Shown: positions 35,633 to 45,478, numbered from the stretch's first letter. The stretch is DNA of 64,000 nt from an uncultured Bacteroidota bacterium (GCA_902616905.1 CACMUP010000004.1:1-64000), one strand, 5' to 3'. Notes: generated from the sequence alone by a model not told the origin. Translations and numbers: made by a program.

Positions 35633-38106
35633 TTTTTATTAATTGATTTTTTTCTCTTTTTCTCCTTAACTGGTCCTAAATATTTTTCTGCATCAGAAAG
35701 TGTAAGTTTTTTTGCATCAATGTCTTTCCCTATTTCTACTTTTTGTTTCCCCTTTATAATATAATGTCTCCCCCAACGAGCTTTCTCTACACGTATACCT
35801 GCATCACTCCAATCATGAACAATTTTATCTTTTTCCTTTTGAATTTTTTCTTCAATTAATTTTATAATATCATTTTCAGATAAATTATTGAAGTCATATT
35901 TTTTATTTACGTTAATGAATAGCCCATTCCATTTTAAATAAGGGCCAAATCTTCCAACCCCCTTAGTTACAGGAAGTTGATTATAATTAAATATAGGGGC
36001 ATCTGCCTTCTGTTTTTCTTTAATTAATTCAATCGCTTTTTTATTATCTATTTCTGAAGGAATAATATTTTTTGGAATTGATATAAAATTTCCTTTATGT
36101 TTAATATAGGGTCCAAATCTTCCGTTATTTATTTGTATTTCTTCTTCTTCGTATAGACCTATTATTTTAGGCATTTTGAAAAGTTCTAAAACTTCTTTAA
36201 ATGTTATACTCTCCAGTTGTTGGTTTGCACCTAGACTTGCATAAATCGGTTTTAAATCTTCTGTTGGATCTCCAATTTGGGCAATAGGACCGTACTTTCC
36301 AAGACGAACTTTTACGGGCCTACCTGTTTGAGGATCAACTCCAAGAATTCTTTCACCGGATTCTCGTTGTGCATTTTCTTTGACATGTTCAACAGTGGAA
36401 TGGAATTGGCTGTAAAATTTCTTAAGCATTTCTTTCCAATCTTTAACTCCTCTTGCAATATCATCAAAATTTTGCTCTACTTCAGCAGTAAAATTAAAAT
36501 CTAAGATAGTTTCGAAATTCTCAACAAGAAAATCATTTACAATCATTCCAATGTCTGTTGGAATTAATTTACCCTTGTCGGATCCAACTCTTTCAGTCAA
36601 GTTATTAACTTTAATTTTTCCCTTACTTAAAGTTATTTGGTTGTAATTACGTTCTTCACCTAATGAGGATCCTTTTTCAACATAATTTCTATTTTGAATA
36701 GTTGTTATTGTAGGAGCATAGGTTGATGGCCGGCCTATTCCTAGTTCTTCCATTTTTTTTACAAGTGATGCTTCTGAATATCTGAAGGGAGGTCTTGAAT
36801 AACGTTCAGTAGAAGTCATGTTAACTAAACTTAATTCCTCACCTGAACTAACTTTAGGCAGAATAGAATTATCTTTTTCTGATTCATCATCAACTCCCTC
36901 TAAATATAACTTTAAAAATCCATCAAAAGTAATTACTTCACCTTTTGCATTGAATATATATGGATGTGATTCAGATTCTATGCTTATTAGTGTTCTTTCT
37001 AACTCTGCATCACACATTTGAGAAGCTACTGTGCGTCTCCATATCAAATCATAAAGACGAGATTGATCATAATCAATATTTAGCTGTTTTTTTTCAAAAT
37101 CAGTTGGCCTTATTGCCTCGTGTGCTTCTTGGGCACCTTTATTTTTTGTTTTAAAATTTCGTGATTGTAAATATTTTTTTCCATAAGTGAAATTAATTTG
37201 ATTATGTATATATTTTTTTGCCTCATGTGAAAGATTTACACTATCTGTTCTCATATATGTAATGTGTCCTGCTTCATATAATCGTTGAGCTAAGTTCATT
37301 GTTTTACTCACTGAAAAAAAAAGCTTACGGGATGCCTCTTGTTGAAGTGTAGAAGTTGTGAATGGAGCAGCTGGCTTTCTTTTAGCTGGGTTAGTCTTTA
37401 TTTCTATGATCTTAAACCTTGAATTATTATTTTTTTTTAGAAATGAGCTAGCTTCATCTTTATTACTAAATAATTTTTGAAGTTGAGATGGGATTAATTG
37501 ATTATTTACAGTTTTAAAAATTGCTTGTGTTTTGAAATTCCTTTCTGGTAAAAAATGTCTGATTTCTCTTTCTCTTTCAACAAGAATACGAACAGCAACT
37601 GATTGAACTCTTCCAGCTGATAAACCACCTTTTACTTTTCTCCAAAGTACAGGTGATAATTCATATCCCACTAAGCGATCTAAAACTCTTCTAGCTTGTT
37701 GAGCATTTACAAGATTATAGTCTATAGTCCTTGGGTTTTCAATGGCTTTTAAAATAGCGCTCTTAGTAATCTCAGAAAACACTATTCTTTTGGAATCTGT
37801 ATTTGTAAGTTTTAAAGTGTTCAAAAGATGCCATGCGATGGCCTCACCTTCCCTATCTTCATCACTTGCTAACCAAATTGTCTGGGCTTTTTTTGCTAAA
37901 CTTTTTAATTCATTAACAATTTTTTTCTTATCGCTACTTACTGTATACTTAGCTGTAAAATCATTATCTACATTTACGCCTAGTTCTTTTGATGGAAGAT
38001 CTACAATATGACCAAAACTTGAAGCTACTTTGAAATCTTTACCCAATAATTTTTCTATCGTTTTCGCCTTAGCAGGTGACTCTACAATAACTAAATTTTT
38101 GGCCAT
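35629..38106 (-). CDS. topA: DNA topoisomerase I
   Basis: 825 residues, type IA. TOPRIM domain at the N-terminus ('VIVESPAKAKTIEKLLGKDF', 'WLASDEDREGEAIAWHLL'), active-site Tyr in 'GHITYMRTDSVNLSHEAKKY', and 'GIGRPSTYAPTITTIQNRNY' later. The C-terminal 230 residues carry repeats of the form 'GRFGPYIKHKGNF' and 'GRFGPYLKWNGLF' rather than Cys4 zinc fingers, as usual in Bacteroidota. It relaxes negative supercoils in the cytoplasm. The ATGA overlap with the arginase-like gene couples the two. Confidence 0.96.
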   Translation of the reverse strand: MAKNLVIVESPAKAKTIEKLLGKDFKVASSFGHIVDLPSKELGVNVDNDFTAKYTVSSDKKKIVNELKSLAKKAQTIWLASDEDREGEAIAWHLLNTLKLTNTDSKRIVFSEITKSAILKAIENPRTIDYNLVNAQQARRVLDRLVGYELSPVLWRKVKGGLSAGRVQSVAVRILVEREREIRHFLPERNFKTQAIFKTVNNQLIPSQLQKLFSNKDEASSFLKKNNNSRFKIIEIKTNPAKRKPAAPFTTSTLQQEASRKLFFSVSKTMNLAQRLYEAGHITYMRTDSVNLSHEAKKYIHNQINFTYGKKYLQSRNFKTKNKGAQEAHEAIRPTDFEKKQLNIDYDQSRLYDLIWRRTVASQMCDAELERTLISIESESHPYIFNAKGEVITFDGFLKLYLEGVDDESEKDNSILPKVSSGEELSLVNMTSTERYSRPPFRYSEASLVKKMEELGIGRPSTYAPTITTIQNRNYVEKGSSLGEERNYNQITLSKGKIKVNNLTERVGSDKGKLIPTDIGMIVNDFLVENFETILDFNFTAEVEQNFDDIARGVKDWKEMLKKFYSQFHSTVEHVKENAQRESGERILGVDPQTGRPVKVRLGKYGPIAQIGDPTEDLKPIYASLGANQQLESITFKEVLELFKMPKIIGLYEEEEIQINNGRFGPYIKHKGNFISIPKNIIPSEIDNKKAIELIKEKQKADAPIFNYNQLPVTKGVGRFGPYLKWNGLFINVNKKYDFNNLSENDIIKLIEEKIQKEKDKIVHDWSDAGIRVEKARWGRHYIIKGKQKVEIGKDIDAKKLTLSDAEKYLGPVKEKKRKKSINKK

Positions 38107-38125
38107 GTGTTTATAAATTTGATGA

Positions 38126-38133
38126 CAAAAATA
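38126..38133 (-). promoter_or_regulatory. possible -7 promoter box (TATTTTTG) for topA
   Basis: TATTTTTG on the minus strand fits TAnnTTTG and lies 19 bases before the topA start. The -33 element is not clear. It lies in the 157-base gap shared with the divergent SulP gene. Confidence 0.35.
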
Positions 38134-38263
38134 AATAAGTTTTTTTGGAACTTTAAAATTATAGTTACTACATCTTTTAATTTTAATATAAACTATTAAG
38201 TCTAAATCATATATTAGTCGGTGTAAATTAACTAAAACTAATATTGTAAATAATTTTTAAAAA

Positions 38264-39991
38264 TTGAAAAATTTGTTTCCCATTTTTGATTGGATTTTAA
38301 AATACAAACCTGAGTATTTTAAAGATGATTTTCTTGCAGGTATTACTGTTGCAATCTTATTAATTCCTCAAGGTATGGCCTATGCTTTAATTGCAGGTCT
38401 CCCTCCAGTTTATGGATTATATGCAGCCTTAACACCTCAAATTGTTTACTCGATAATGGGAACTTCGGGACAATTAGCCGTGGGTCCTGTTGCTATGGAT
38501 TCGCTTCTTGTTGCAGCTGGTCTTAGTGCTTTAAGTATTGTATCCCCTGGAGAATATATTCAAATGGCAATGTTATTATCGCTGTTTGCAGGAATTATTC
38601 AGGTTATATTAGGAGTTTTAAAAATGGGTTTTTTTGTTTCCTTTTTATCAAAACCAGTTATTAGTGGTTTTACTTCAGGTGCAGCAATTATAATTAGTCT
38701 AAGTCAAGTAAAGTATTTAACGGGAATACCAATTACACAAAATAATAAACTGCAAGATTTTATTTTTTCAATATTAAAAACCGAAATTCCAATTCATATT
38801 AAAACTCTGATATTGGGTTTAAGTTGCATCTTTTTTTTATTAATCATCAAAAAATTAAATAAAAAATTTCCATCTGCTTTAATAGTAGTTTTTTTTAGTA
38901 CTCTTTGGGTTTATTTTTTTAATAAAAATCTTGAAGGAGTAGCAATCATAGGTGAAATACCTCATGGTCTTCCTTCAATTAAATTTCCAAAATTAGACTG
39001 GGTAGTCATAAAAAATTTGTCCCCTATTGCCTTAACAATTTCAATTATTGCATTCACAGAAGCAATATCAATCTCAAAAGGGTTGGCTGAAAAAAATGAA
39101 TTGTACAAGTTAAATCCAAATCAAGAGCTCTTAGCATTAGGTTCAGCAAACATTATTGGGTCATTTTTCCAATCTTATCCTACAACAGGAGGATTTTCTA
39201 GAACGGCTGTTAATAATCAAGCTAAGGCAAAAACAGGAGCTGCCTCATTGATTTGTGCACTTTTAATTGCTCTTACACTATGTTTTTTTACTGAATGGTT
39301 TTTTTATGTTCCTAAAGCTGTCTTGGGTGCTATAATTATTTCAGCAGTTTTAAGGCTTATTGATATTAAATACGCAATTAGATTATACAAAAGTAGGAAA
39401 GATGAATTTGCTGTTTTAGTATTGACATTTATTTTGACATTATTTGTTGGAATAATCCAAGGAATATTTTTTGGTATTATTTTATCCCTATTACTTCTTG
39501 TTTATAGGGCTTCTAAACCTCATTTTGCTTTTTTGGGAAGAATTGGAAATACGAATTATTTCCAAAATATTGACAGATTCCCCAATGAAGTAGTTGTTCG
39601 AGAAGATTTAATAATCCTAAAATTTGACGCTCAACTCTTTTTTGGAAATATTGATTTTTTCAAACAATTGGTTTTTAATTCAATAGAAGAAAAACCCTCA
39701 AAAGTAAAAGGTTTTATTATTAATGCGAGAGCAATAAATTATATTGATAGTACAGCCAGTGAAGAATTAATAATCATCATCAAAAAGCTTCAAAAAAAAG
39801 GAATTAGAGTCATGGTTGTTGGAGCTATAGATCCATCAAGGGATATTATAATTAACAGTAAGTTGATTAAAGTTATTAAAAAACAAAATCTTTTTGTTAC
39901 ATCAGGGGATGCAACAGACAGTTTTGACGGAAAAGCAAAAAACACGGCTTTACAAAAAAAATTAAGCAGACAATACAATCAAAAAAATTAA
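38264..39991 (+). CDS. SulP family anion transporter with STAS domain
   Basis: 575 residues, TTG start. The SulP signature lies at the N-terminus: 'LAGITVAILLIPQGMAYALI', 'GLPPVYGLYAALTPQIVYSI' and 'GQLAVGPVAMDSLL'. About 12 membrane segments follow, then a cytoplasmic STAS domain (about 440-560, 'FIINARAINYIDSTASEELI'). The motif 'SYPTTGGFSRTAVNNQAKAK' is typical. SulP proteins carry sulfate, bicarbonate or other anions with a proton or sodium ion. The next gene is a persulfide-dioxygenase-like enzyme only a few bases away, which suggests a sulfur anion such as sulfate or sulfite as substrate. That specificity is inference. Confidence 0.92.
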   Translation: MKNLFPIFDWILKYKPEYFKDDFLAGITVAILLIPQGMAYALIAGLPPVYGLYAALTPQIVYSIMGTSGQLAVGPVAMDSLLVAAGLSALSIVSPGEYIQMAMLLSLFAGIIQVILGVLKMGFFVSFLSKPVISGFTSGAAIIISLSQVKYLTGIPITQNNKLQDFIFSILKTEIPIHIKTLILGLSCIFFLLIIKKLNKKFPSALIVVFFSTLWVYFFNKNLEGVAIIGEIPHGLPSIKFPKLDWVVIKNLSPIALTISIIAFTEAISISKGLAEKNELYKLNPNQELLALGSANIIGSFFQSYPTTGGFSRTAVNNQAKAKTGAASLICALLIALTLCFFTEWFFYVPKAVLGAIIISAVLRLIDIKYAIRLYKSRKDEFAVLVLTFILTLFVGIIQGIFFGIILSLLLLVYRASKPHFAFLGRIGNTNYFQNIDRFPNEVVVREDLIILKFDAQLFFGNIDFFKQLVFNSIEEKPSKVKGFIINARAINYIDSTASEELIIIIKKLQKKGIRVMVVGAIDPSRDIIINSKLIKVIKKQNLFVTSGDATDSFDGKAKNTALQKKLSRQYNQKN

Positions 39992-40002
39992 ATTTGTCTT
40001 TA

Positions 40003-41385
40003 ATGATAATAGAACAAATATACACAGGATGTCTTTCGCAAGGATCATATTACATTGAAAGTAATGGTGAGGCTGCAGTAATTGATCCCTTAAGGGAGTT
40101 TAAACCATATTTAGAAAAAGCTAATAAAAATAATTCAGTAATTAAATATATTTTTGAAACACATTTTCATGCAGACTTTGTTAGCGGACATATAACTTTA
40201 TCAAAAAAAACAAATGCCCAAATAGTATTCGGCCCTACAGCAAAGACTAGATTCAAAACAATTATTGCTAAGGATCAGGAAGAGTTTGAAATAGGAGAAA
40301 TAATCATAAAAGTCTTACATACACCAGGTCATACTTTAGAAAGTACGACATATTTACTTCGTCATAAAAATAAAGACATTGCTATTTTCAGCGGTGACAC
40401 TCTTTTTCTAGGAGATGTAGGTCGTCCTGACCTTGCACAAAAAAATGAAAATTATACTAAGGAAGATCTAGCTGCGATACTTTATGAGAGCCTGAGAAAA
40501 AAAATCATGCCTTTGTCAAATGATGTAATTGTTTATCCAGCACATGGAGCAGGATCAGCTTGTGGGAAAAATTTAAGTAAAGAAACAGTGGGAACTTTGG
40601 GTGAACAAAAAAGAACAAATTATGCTTTAAGGTCTGATATGACAAAAGAAGAGTTTATAAAAGAAGTAACAGATGGTTTGCTTCCACCCCCAAAATACTT
40701 CCCCCTTAATGTGAAAATGAACAAAAACGGTTATGAAGACATAGATAAAATAATTCATAATGCTACCAAACCGCTTAATCCTGAAGAATTTGAAAGAATT
40801 GCTACTCAAACTAATGCTATAGTTCTAGATGTTAGAGATCAAAATGATTTTGCGAAAGCACACATACCTCAATCTATATTTATTGGAATTGATGGAAATT
40901 TTGCTCCTTGGGTAGGAACTTTAATTGGTGATATTACCCAACCAATACTTTTAATTACTCCAGAAGGAAGAGAGGAGGAAGCTGTGACTAGACTTGCAAG
41001 AGTAGGTTTTGACAATGCTCTAGGTTATCTAAAAGGCGGTGTTGATTTTTGGATAAAAGAAGGGAAGCCAATTGATACAGTTGAAGGAGTTAGCGCTAAC
41101 GAATTTGAAAAAATATTTAAAAAAGAAAAAAAAATAATTTTTGATGTTCGTAAAACCAATGAATACGATAGTGAACATATTAAGAAATCCAAGAACACGC
41201 CTCTTGATTTTATAAATGTTCATATGAAAGAATTTTTTATTGAAAATACTTTTTATTTACATTGTGCTGGAGGTTATAGAAGTATGATTGCTGCTTCAAT
41301 TCTTAAAAGTAGAGGGGTTCATAATTTTGTTGATATAAATGGAGGTTTTAATGAAATTAAAAAGACAAGAATTAATTTAATATAA
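40003..41385 (+). CDS. MBL-fold persulfide dioxygenase-like protein with two rhodanese domains
   Basis: About 460 residues. N-terminal metallo-beta-lactamase fold with 'FETHFHADFVSGH' (H-x-H-x-D), 'VLHTPGHTLEST', 'FSGDTLFLGDVGRPDL' and 'YPAHGAGSACGKNLS', as in ETHE1/BlhC-type persulfide dioxygenases. Two rhodanese domains follow: the first (about 265-350) has 'LLITPEGREE' where the catalytic Cys should be and looks inactive; the second (about 365-455) keeps it in 'FYLHCAGGYRSMIAAS'. The protein would oxidise glutathione- or thiol-persulfide to sulfite. ATG at 40003 is preferred to an in-frame TTG at 39994. It is placed after the SulP gene. Confidence 0.88.
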   Translation: MIIEQIYTGCLSQGSYYIESNGEAAVIDPLREFKPYLEKANKNNSVIKYIFETHFHADFVSGHITLSKKTNAQIVFGPTAKTRFKTIIAKDQEEFEIGEIIIKVLHTPGHTLESTTYLLRHKNKDIAIFSGDTLFLGDVGRPDLAQKNENYTKEDLAAILYESLRKKIMPLSNDVIVYPAHGAGSACGKNLSKETVGTLGEQKRTNYALRSDMTKEEFIKEVTDGLLPPPKYFPLNVKMNKNGYEDIDKIIHNATKPLNPEEFERIATQTNAIVLDVRDQNDFAKAHIPQSIFIGIDGNFAPWVGTLIGDITQPILLITPEGREEEAVTRLARVGFDNALGYLKGGVDFWIKEGKPIDTVEGVSANEFEKIFKKEKKIIFDVRKTNEYDSEHIKKSKNTPLDFINVHMKEFFIENTFYLHCAGGYRSMIAASILKSRGVHNFVDINGGFNEIKKTRINLI

Positions 41386-41474
41386 AATAAAATTTAAATT
41401 AAAGTGATGTTAGTTTCTAACTTTTGAAATTAATTGACCTCAGCTGCTAAATATTCAATCCCTTAATATAATAC

Positions 41475-41487
41475 TGACAAAATGTCA
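41475..41487 (+). promoter_or_regulatory. TGACA-aaa-TGTCA inverted repeat upstream of miaB
   Basis: A perfect five-base inverted repeat with a three-base centre lies about 20 bases before a TAnnTTTG box. It could be a regulator site. The repeat is too short to exclude chance; TGACA also recurs before groES. Confidence 0.3.
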
Positions 41488-41505
41488 ATATAGTTCTCTT
41501 TTTTT

Positions 41506-41513
41506 TAAATTTG
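41506..41513 (+). promoter_or_regulatory. possible -7 promoter box (TAAATTTG) for the miaB operon
   Basis: TAAATTTG fits the TAnnTTTG consensus exactly and lies 33 bases before the miaB ATG. The -33 region is T-rich without a clear TTTG. Confidence 0.4.
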
Positions 41514-41546
41514 CACTAGTAAATATATAAGTTATAAAGACAAACT

Positions 41547-42998
41547 ATGTCTGTAAGAGAATTAAAATCTTTAAATAAAAATAAAAAAATGGTTTTTGGA
41601 GGTAAAAAAAATAAGCCTTTAAAAAATGCCTACATTGAAAGTTATGGATGTCAAATGAATTTTGCCGATAGTGAAGTTGTTGCATCAATATTAACAAAAG
41701 ATGGTTATTCGATCTCAAAAAATATAGAAAATGCTAATTTAATTTTAATAAATACATGTTCAATCCGAGAAAAAGCAGAACAAACAGTAAGAAAACGCTT
41801 AGAATATTTTAAATCTAAAAAAAAGTATCATTCTGATTTTACTGTAGGTGTTTTAGGCTGTATGGCTGAACGTCTTAAACATAAATTTCTTGAAGAAGAA
41901 AAAATCGTAGATTTAGTTGTAGGTCCTGACTCATACAAAGACATTCCAAATCTATTAGAGGAAGTCGCCAATAATAGAGAAGCAGTAAATGTTCTTTTGT
42001 CAAAAGATGAAACTTATGGAGACATAGCGCCAATAAGATTAAATACAAATGGAGTAACAGCTTTTGTTTCAATAACTAGAGGTTGTGACAACATGTGTAC
42101 TTTTTGTGTAGTACCATTTACAAGAGGTAGAGAACGCAGTAGAGATCCAATAAGTATTTTGAATGAAGTATCAGATTTGGTATCAAAAGGATACAAAGAA
42201 ATTACACTTCTAGGACAAAACGTTGATAGTTACCTATGGTACGGTGGTGGTTTAAAAAAAGATTTTAATAAAGCTACTCAATTACAAAAAAAGACTGCAT
42301 TAAGATTTGAAAATCTCTTAAGTTTAGTTGCAAAAGAAAATCCAAAAGTTAGGATCCGATTTTCTACATCTAATCCACAAGATATGTCAATTGAAGTACT
42401 GAAAGTAATGGCAAAATTTGATAATATCTGCAAGTATATACATCTTCCTGTTCAATCAGGAAGTAATGCGATATTAAAAAAAATGAATCGACAACACACA
42501 AAAGAGGAATATATTCAACTTATAAATTCAATTCGAGATATAATCCCAAATTGTGGAATATCACATGATATGATTTCTGGATTTCCTTTTGAAACCGAGC
42601 AAGATCATAAAGATACGCTTGAATTGATGGATTATGTTAAATATGACTTTGGCTTTATGTTTGCTTATTCAGAAAGACCGGGGACTTTAGCTGCAAGAAA
42701 AATGAAAGATAATATCCCAGAAAAAGTAAAAAAAAGACGCCTGAATGAAATTATCCTTAAACAACAAGAACATAGCTTATTCAGAACCAATGAATTTTTA
42801 GACAAAACTGTGTGCGTTTTAATTGAAAAAACTTCTAAACGATCTCAAGGTTTTTGGAGTGGAAGAACCACACAAAATAAAGTTGTCGTTTTTCCGAAAG
42901 AAAAATTTAAATTAGGAGATTTTGTAGATGTAAAAATAAATAGTTGTACATCTGCAACCCTCCAAGGTAAGGCAGTAAGAATTTCTAATCATATTTAA
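41547..42998 (+). CDS. miaB: tRNA-2-methylthio-N6-dimethylallyladenosine synthase
   Basis: 483 residues, a radical SAM methylthiotransferase. The N-terminal domain has the three cluster cysteines in 'ESYGCQMNFADSEV', 'INTCSIREKAEQ' and 'GVLGCMAERLK'; the radical SAM site is 'RGCDNMCTFCVVPFTRGRER'; a TRAM domain closes the protein ('GRTTQNKVVVFP'). It adds a methylthio group to i6A37 of tRNAs that read UNN codons. First gene of a long plus-strand run; the sigma-54 activator gene starts after one base. Confidence 0.95.
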   Translation: MSVRELKSLNKNKKMVFGGKKNKPLKNAYIESYGCQMNFADSEVVASILTKDGYSISKNIENANLILINTCSIREKAEQTVRKRLEYFKSKKKYHSDFTVGVLGCMAERLKHKFLEEEKIVDLVVGPDSYKDIPNLLEEVANNREAVNVLLSKDETYGDIAPIRLNTNGVTAFVSITRGCDNMCTFCVVPFTRGRERSRDPISILNEVSDLVSKGYKEITLLGQNVDSYLWYGGGLKKDFNKATQLQKKTALRFENLLSLVAKENPKVRIRFSTSNPQDMSIEVLKVMAKFDNICKYIHLPVQSGSNAILKKMNRQHTKEEYIQLINSIRDIIPNCGISHDMISGFPFETEQDHKDTLELMDYVKYDFGFMFAYSERPGTLAARKMKDNIPEKVKKRRLNEIILKQQEHSLFRTNEFLDKTVCVLIEKTSKRSQGFWSGRTTQNKVVVFPKEKFKLGDFVDVKINSCTSATLQGKAVRISNHI

Positions 42999-42999
42999 T

Positions 43000-44268
43000 A
43001 TGGATTCAATGCAGACTGTAAAACAACGTTTTGGAATTATTGGAAATAATTTGGGGTTAAATCGTGCTCTTGAGAAATCTATTCGTGTCTCAAATACTGA
43101 CATTAGTGTTTTGGTTATTGGCGAAAGTGGTGTCGGTAAAGAAAGTATTCCTAAAATAATACATCAATATTCTCATAGAAAACATAATAAATATATTGCA
43201 GTTAATTGTGGCGCAATACCAGAAGGTACTATCGATAGCGAACTTTTTGGTCACGAAAAAGGAGCTTTCACTGGAGCAAACCAAACTAGGGCAGGTTATT
43301 TTGAAGTAGCAGATGGAGGCACTATTTTCTTAGATGAAGTTGGTGAACTTCCATTACAAACTCAAGTTCGATTACTGAGGGTACTCGAAAGTGGAGAATT
43401 TATTAAAGTAGGTTCATCTAAAGTGCAAAAAACTAATGTTAGAATTGTTGCAGCTACTAATGTAAATATATTAGATGCAATATCTAAAGAACGATTTAGA
43501 GAAGACTTGTATTACCGTTTAAGTACTGTAGAAATCGAGTTACCCCCATTAAGAGATAGAAAAGAAGATATTGTACTGCTATTTAGAAAATTTGCATCTG
43601 ATTTTGCTCAAAAATATCACATGCCCTCAGTAAAATTGGATGAAGATGCTAAAACAATACTTATGAAATACAGATGGAGTGGTAATATAAGGCAACTTCG
43701 TAATGTGGCAGAACAAATTTCTGTTTTAGAAAAAGAACGGGAAATCAACTCTTCTATAATTAGGTCATATCTCCCAGATAGAAAATCTCAGCTTCCAGCA
43801 CTAATTCAAAAAAAAGGAAAAGACAGTGATTTTGGATCTGAACGTGAAATTCTGTACAAAGTCCTTTTTGATATGAAAGGTGATCTTAATGATCTTAAAA
43901 AACTCACTCTAGATTTAATAAAGAATGGAAAAAATAATGACTTTGATGAAAAAAACCAAAGCCTTATTGAAAAAATCTATGGTGAAAAGTCTTCAGTTAA
44001 CAACAAAGAAAACACCATTAGTCCTTTACCTCTTCAATCAGAAACTTCAGACATTAAAGATGCTCGGCCATTAGTAGACAAATATTCATATGCAGAAACT
44101 ATCGAGGAAGAAGAACCGCTTTCACTCCATGAAAAAGAACTTGAAATGATTAAGCAAGCCCTAATTAGAAGTAAGGGAAAACGTAAATTGGCTGCTGAAG
44201 AGCTTGGAATCTCAGAAAGAACACTTTATAGAAAAATAAAACAGTTTGATATAAATGATTTGGAGTAA
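43000..44268 (+). CDS. sigma-54-dependent transcriptional activator without receiver domain
   Basis: 422 residues. The AAA+ domain starts almost at the N-terminus: Walker A 'VIGESGVGKESIPKII', the sigma-54 contact loop 'FGHEKGAFTGANQTRAGYFE', Walker B 'GGTIFLDEVGELPLQTQVRL' and the arginine fingers in 'FREDLYYRLSTVEIELPPLR'. A charged linker (about 250-370) leads to a Fis-type helix-turn-helix 'KRKLAAEELGISERTLYRKI'. No receiver, GAF or PAS domain is present, so control must come from another protein or from expression. It is linked to miaB upstream and overlaps lptE by 14 bases. Confidence 0.92.
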   Translation: MDSMQTVKQRFGIIGNNLGLNRALEKSIRVSNTDISVLVIGESGVGKESIPKIIHQYSHRKHNKYIAVNCGAIPEGTIDSELFGHEKGAFTGANQTRAGYFEVADGGTIFLDEVGELPLQTQVRLLRVLESGEFIKVGSSKVQKTNVRIVAATNVNILDAISKERFREDLYYRLSTVEIELPPLRDRKEDIVLLFRKFASDFAQKYHMPSVKLDEDAKTILMKYRWSGNIRQLRNVAEQISVLEKEREINSSIIRSYLPDRKSQLPALIQKKGKDSDFGSEREILYKVLFDMKGDLNDLKKLTLDLIKNGKNNDFDEKNQSLIEKIYGEKSSVNNKENTISPLPLQSETSDIKDARPLVDKYSYAETIEEEEPLSLHEKELEMIKQALIRSKGKRKLAAEELGISERTLYRKIKQFDINDLE

Positions 44269-44779
44269 AGTATTATATGTTACACCGGTTCTTTTGTTTT
44301 TTGGTCTAAAAAGTTGCGGTATTTATTCATTTACTGGTGCCTCCATACCTCCTGGAGTTACAACATTTCAAGTCAATTTTTTCGAAAATCAGGCAGGAAA
44401 TAGACCAGGTTCAACAGTGGAACCAGGTTTAGATAATGATTTTACAAATGCTCTACAAGACATAATTATGAATCAAACTAATTTAAATTTAGTAAGTAAA
44501 GATGGGCAACTAATTTATGAGGGAGAAATTACTGAATATAGCGTTACCCCAATGACAGCTACATCTCAGAACACCGCGGCTCAAAATCGTCTTAAAATGT
44601 CAGTAGCGCTTAGATATTTTAATTCAAAAAATGAAGATGATGACCTAAAAAAATCTTATTCTTTCTTTTATGATTTCCCTGCTGAACTTCAAGTTTATGA
44701 TGTTATAGATTCTGCTCATAAAGAGATTTTTGATCGTATTACTCAAGATATTTTTAATGATACTTTGGCAAAATGGTAG
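44255..44779 (+). CDS. lptE: LPS assembly lipoprotein LptE
   Basis: 174 residues. The signal peptide ends with Cys21 ('LLFFGLKSCGIYSFTG'), and 'CGIYSFTGASIPPGVTTFQV' is the hallmark beginning of LptE-family proteins in Bacteroidota. The rest is a small alpha/beta fold with 'LIYEGEITEYSVTPMTA'. LptE sits as a plug inside the LptD barrel in the outer membrane and helps to place lipopolysaccharide on the surface. The ATG overlaps the activator gene by 14 bases, and the next ATG overlaps its own stop, so translation is likely coupled. Confidence 0.9.
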   Translation: MIWSKVLYVTPVLLFFGLKSCGIYSFTGASIPPGVTTFQVNFFENQAGNRPGSTVEPGLDNDFTNALQDIIMNQTNLNLVSKDGQLIYEGEITEYSVTPMTATSQNTAAQNRLKMSVALRYFNSKNEDDDLKKSYSFFYDFPAELQVYDVIDSAHKEIFDRITQDIFNDTLAKW

Positions 44780-45474
44780 TAAATAGCTTAAATACTTTTT
44801 TTTCTATGATTGATCAATTTGATCCAAATGATGAAGTTCTACTCAAAAACATGAGTGATATTTTAAATCAACACCCAAACTTTCAATTGTTAAAAGTTTT
44901 ATACCTAAAATCAATAAAATCTCAAAACTCAAAAGAATTTGATAAGGTTTTATCACATACATCAATTTCAACTTATGACAGAGAACTTCTTTGCGAGTTT
45001 CTAGATACTGACATTTTCACAAATAAAGTTAAAGAAGAGCCAATTCATCATAAAGAAAAAGAAAATACTATCAAAGAAAAGAGTGTTATAAAAAATGACT
45101 CTATTGAAGATAAAAATACACCTAAATCTAAACCTGAGGAAATGGAATTTTCCAAATGGTTTAGTTATATAAACGGTAATAAAACTTTTCAAGAATATAA
45201 TGAAGTTGAAAAAAAATTTGATCTCATAGATAAATTTTTAAATAACAAAAAAAGAATAGATACTGATAAAAATTTCAGCAAAACTGACGATTTAAGCGAG
45301 AAAAGTCTTGTTTCACAAGACGAATTAATGACTGAGACTTTAGCAAAGGTATTAATGAAACAAAAGAAATATGTTAAAGCTATAGAGGCATATCGAATTT
45401 TAAGCTTGAAATATCCAGAAAAAAATAGTTTATTTGCAGACCAAATAAAAAAAATACAAATGCTAAAAAAATAA
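44773..45474 (+). CDS. hypothetical helical protein (TPR-like C-terminus)
   Basis: 233 residues, no signal peptide. The N-terminal half is helical ('DILNQHPNFQLLKVLYLKSI'), the middle is very Lys/Glu/Ser-rich and probably disordered, with an embedded 'FSKWFSYINGNKTFQEY' segment, and the C-terminus has one TPR-like unit 'LAKVLMKQKKYVKAIEAYRI' followed by 'LSLKYPEKNSLFADQIKKI'. It lies between lptE and secG, with a seven-base overlap and a four-base gap. This position seems conserved in flavobacteria, but I know of no function. Confidence 0.75.
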   Translation: MVVNSLNTFFSMIDQFDPNDEVLLKNMSDILNQHPNFQLLKVLYLKSIKSQNSKEFDKVLSHTSISTYDRELLCEFLDTDIFTNKVKEEPIHHKEKENTIKEKSVIKNDSIEDKNTPKSKPEEMEFSKWFSYINGNKTFQEYNEVEKKFDLIDKFLNNKKRIDTDKNFSKTDDLSEKSLVSQDELMTETLAKVLMKQKKYVKAIEAYRILSLKYPEKNSLFADQIKKIQMLKK

Positions 45475-45478
45475 TCCA

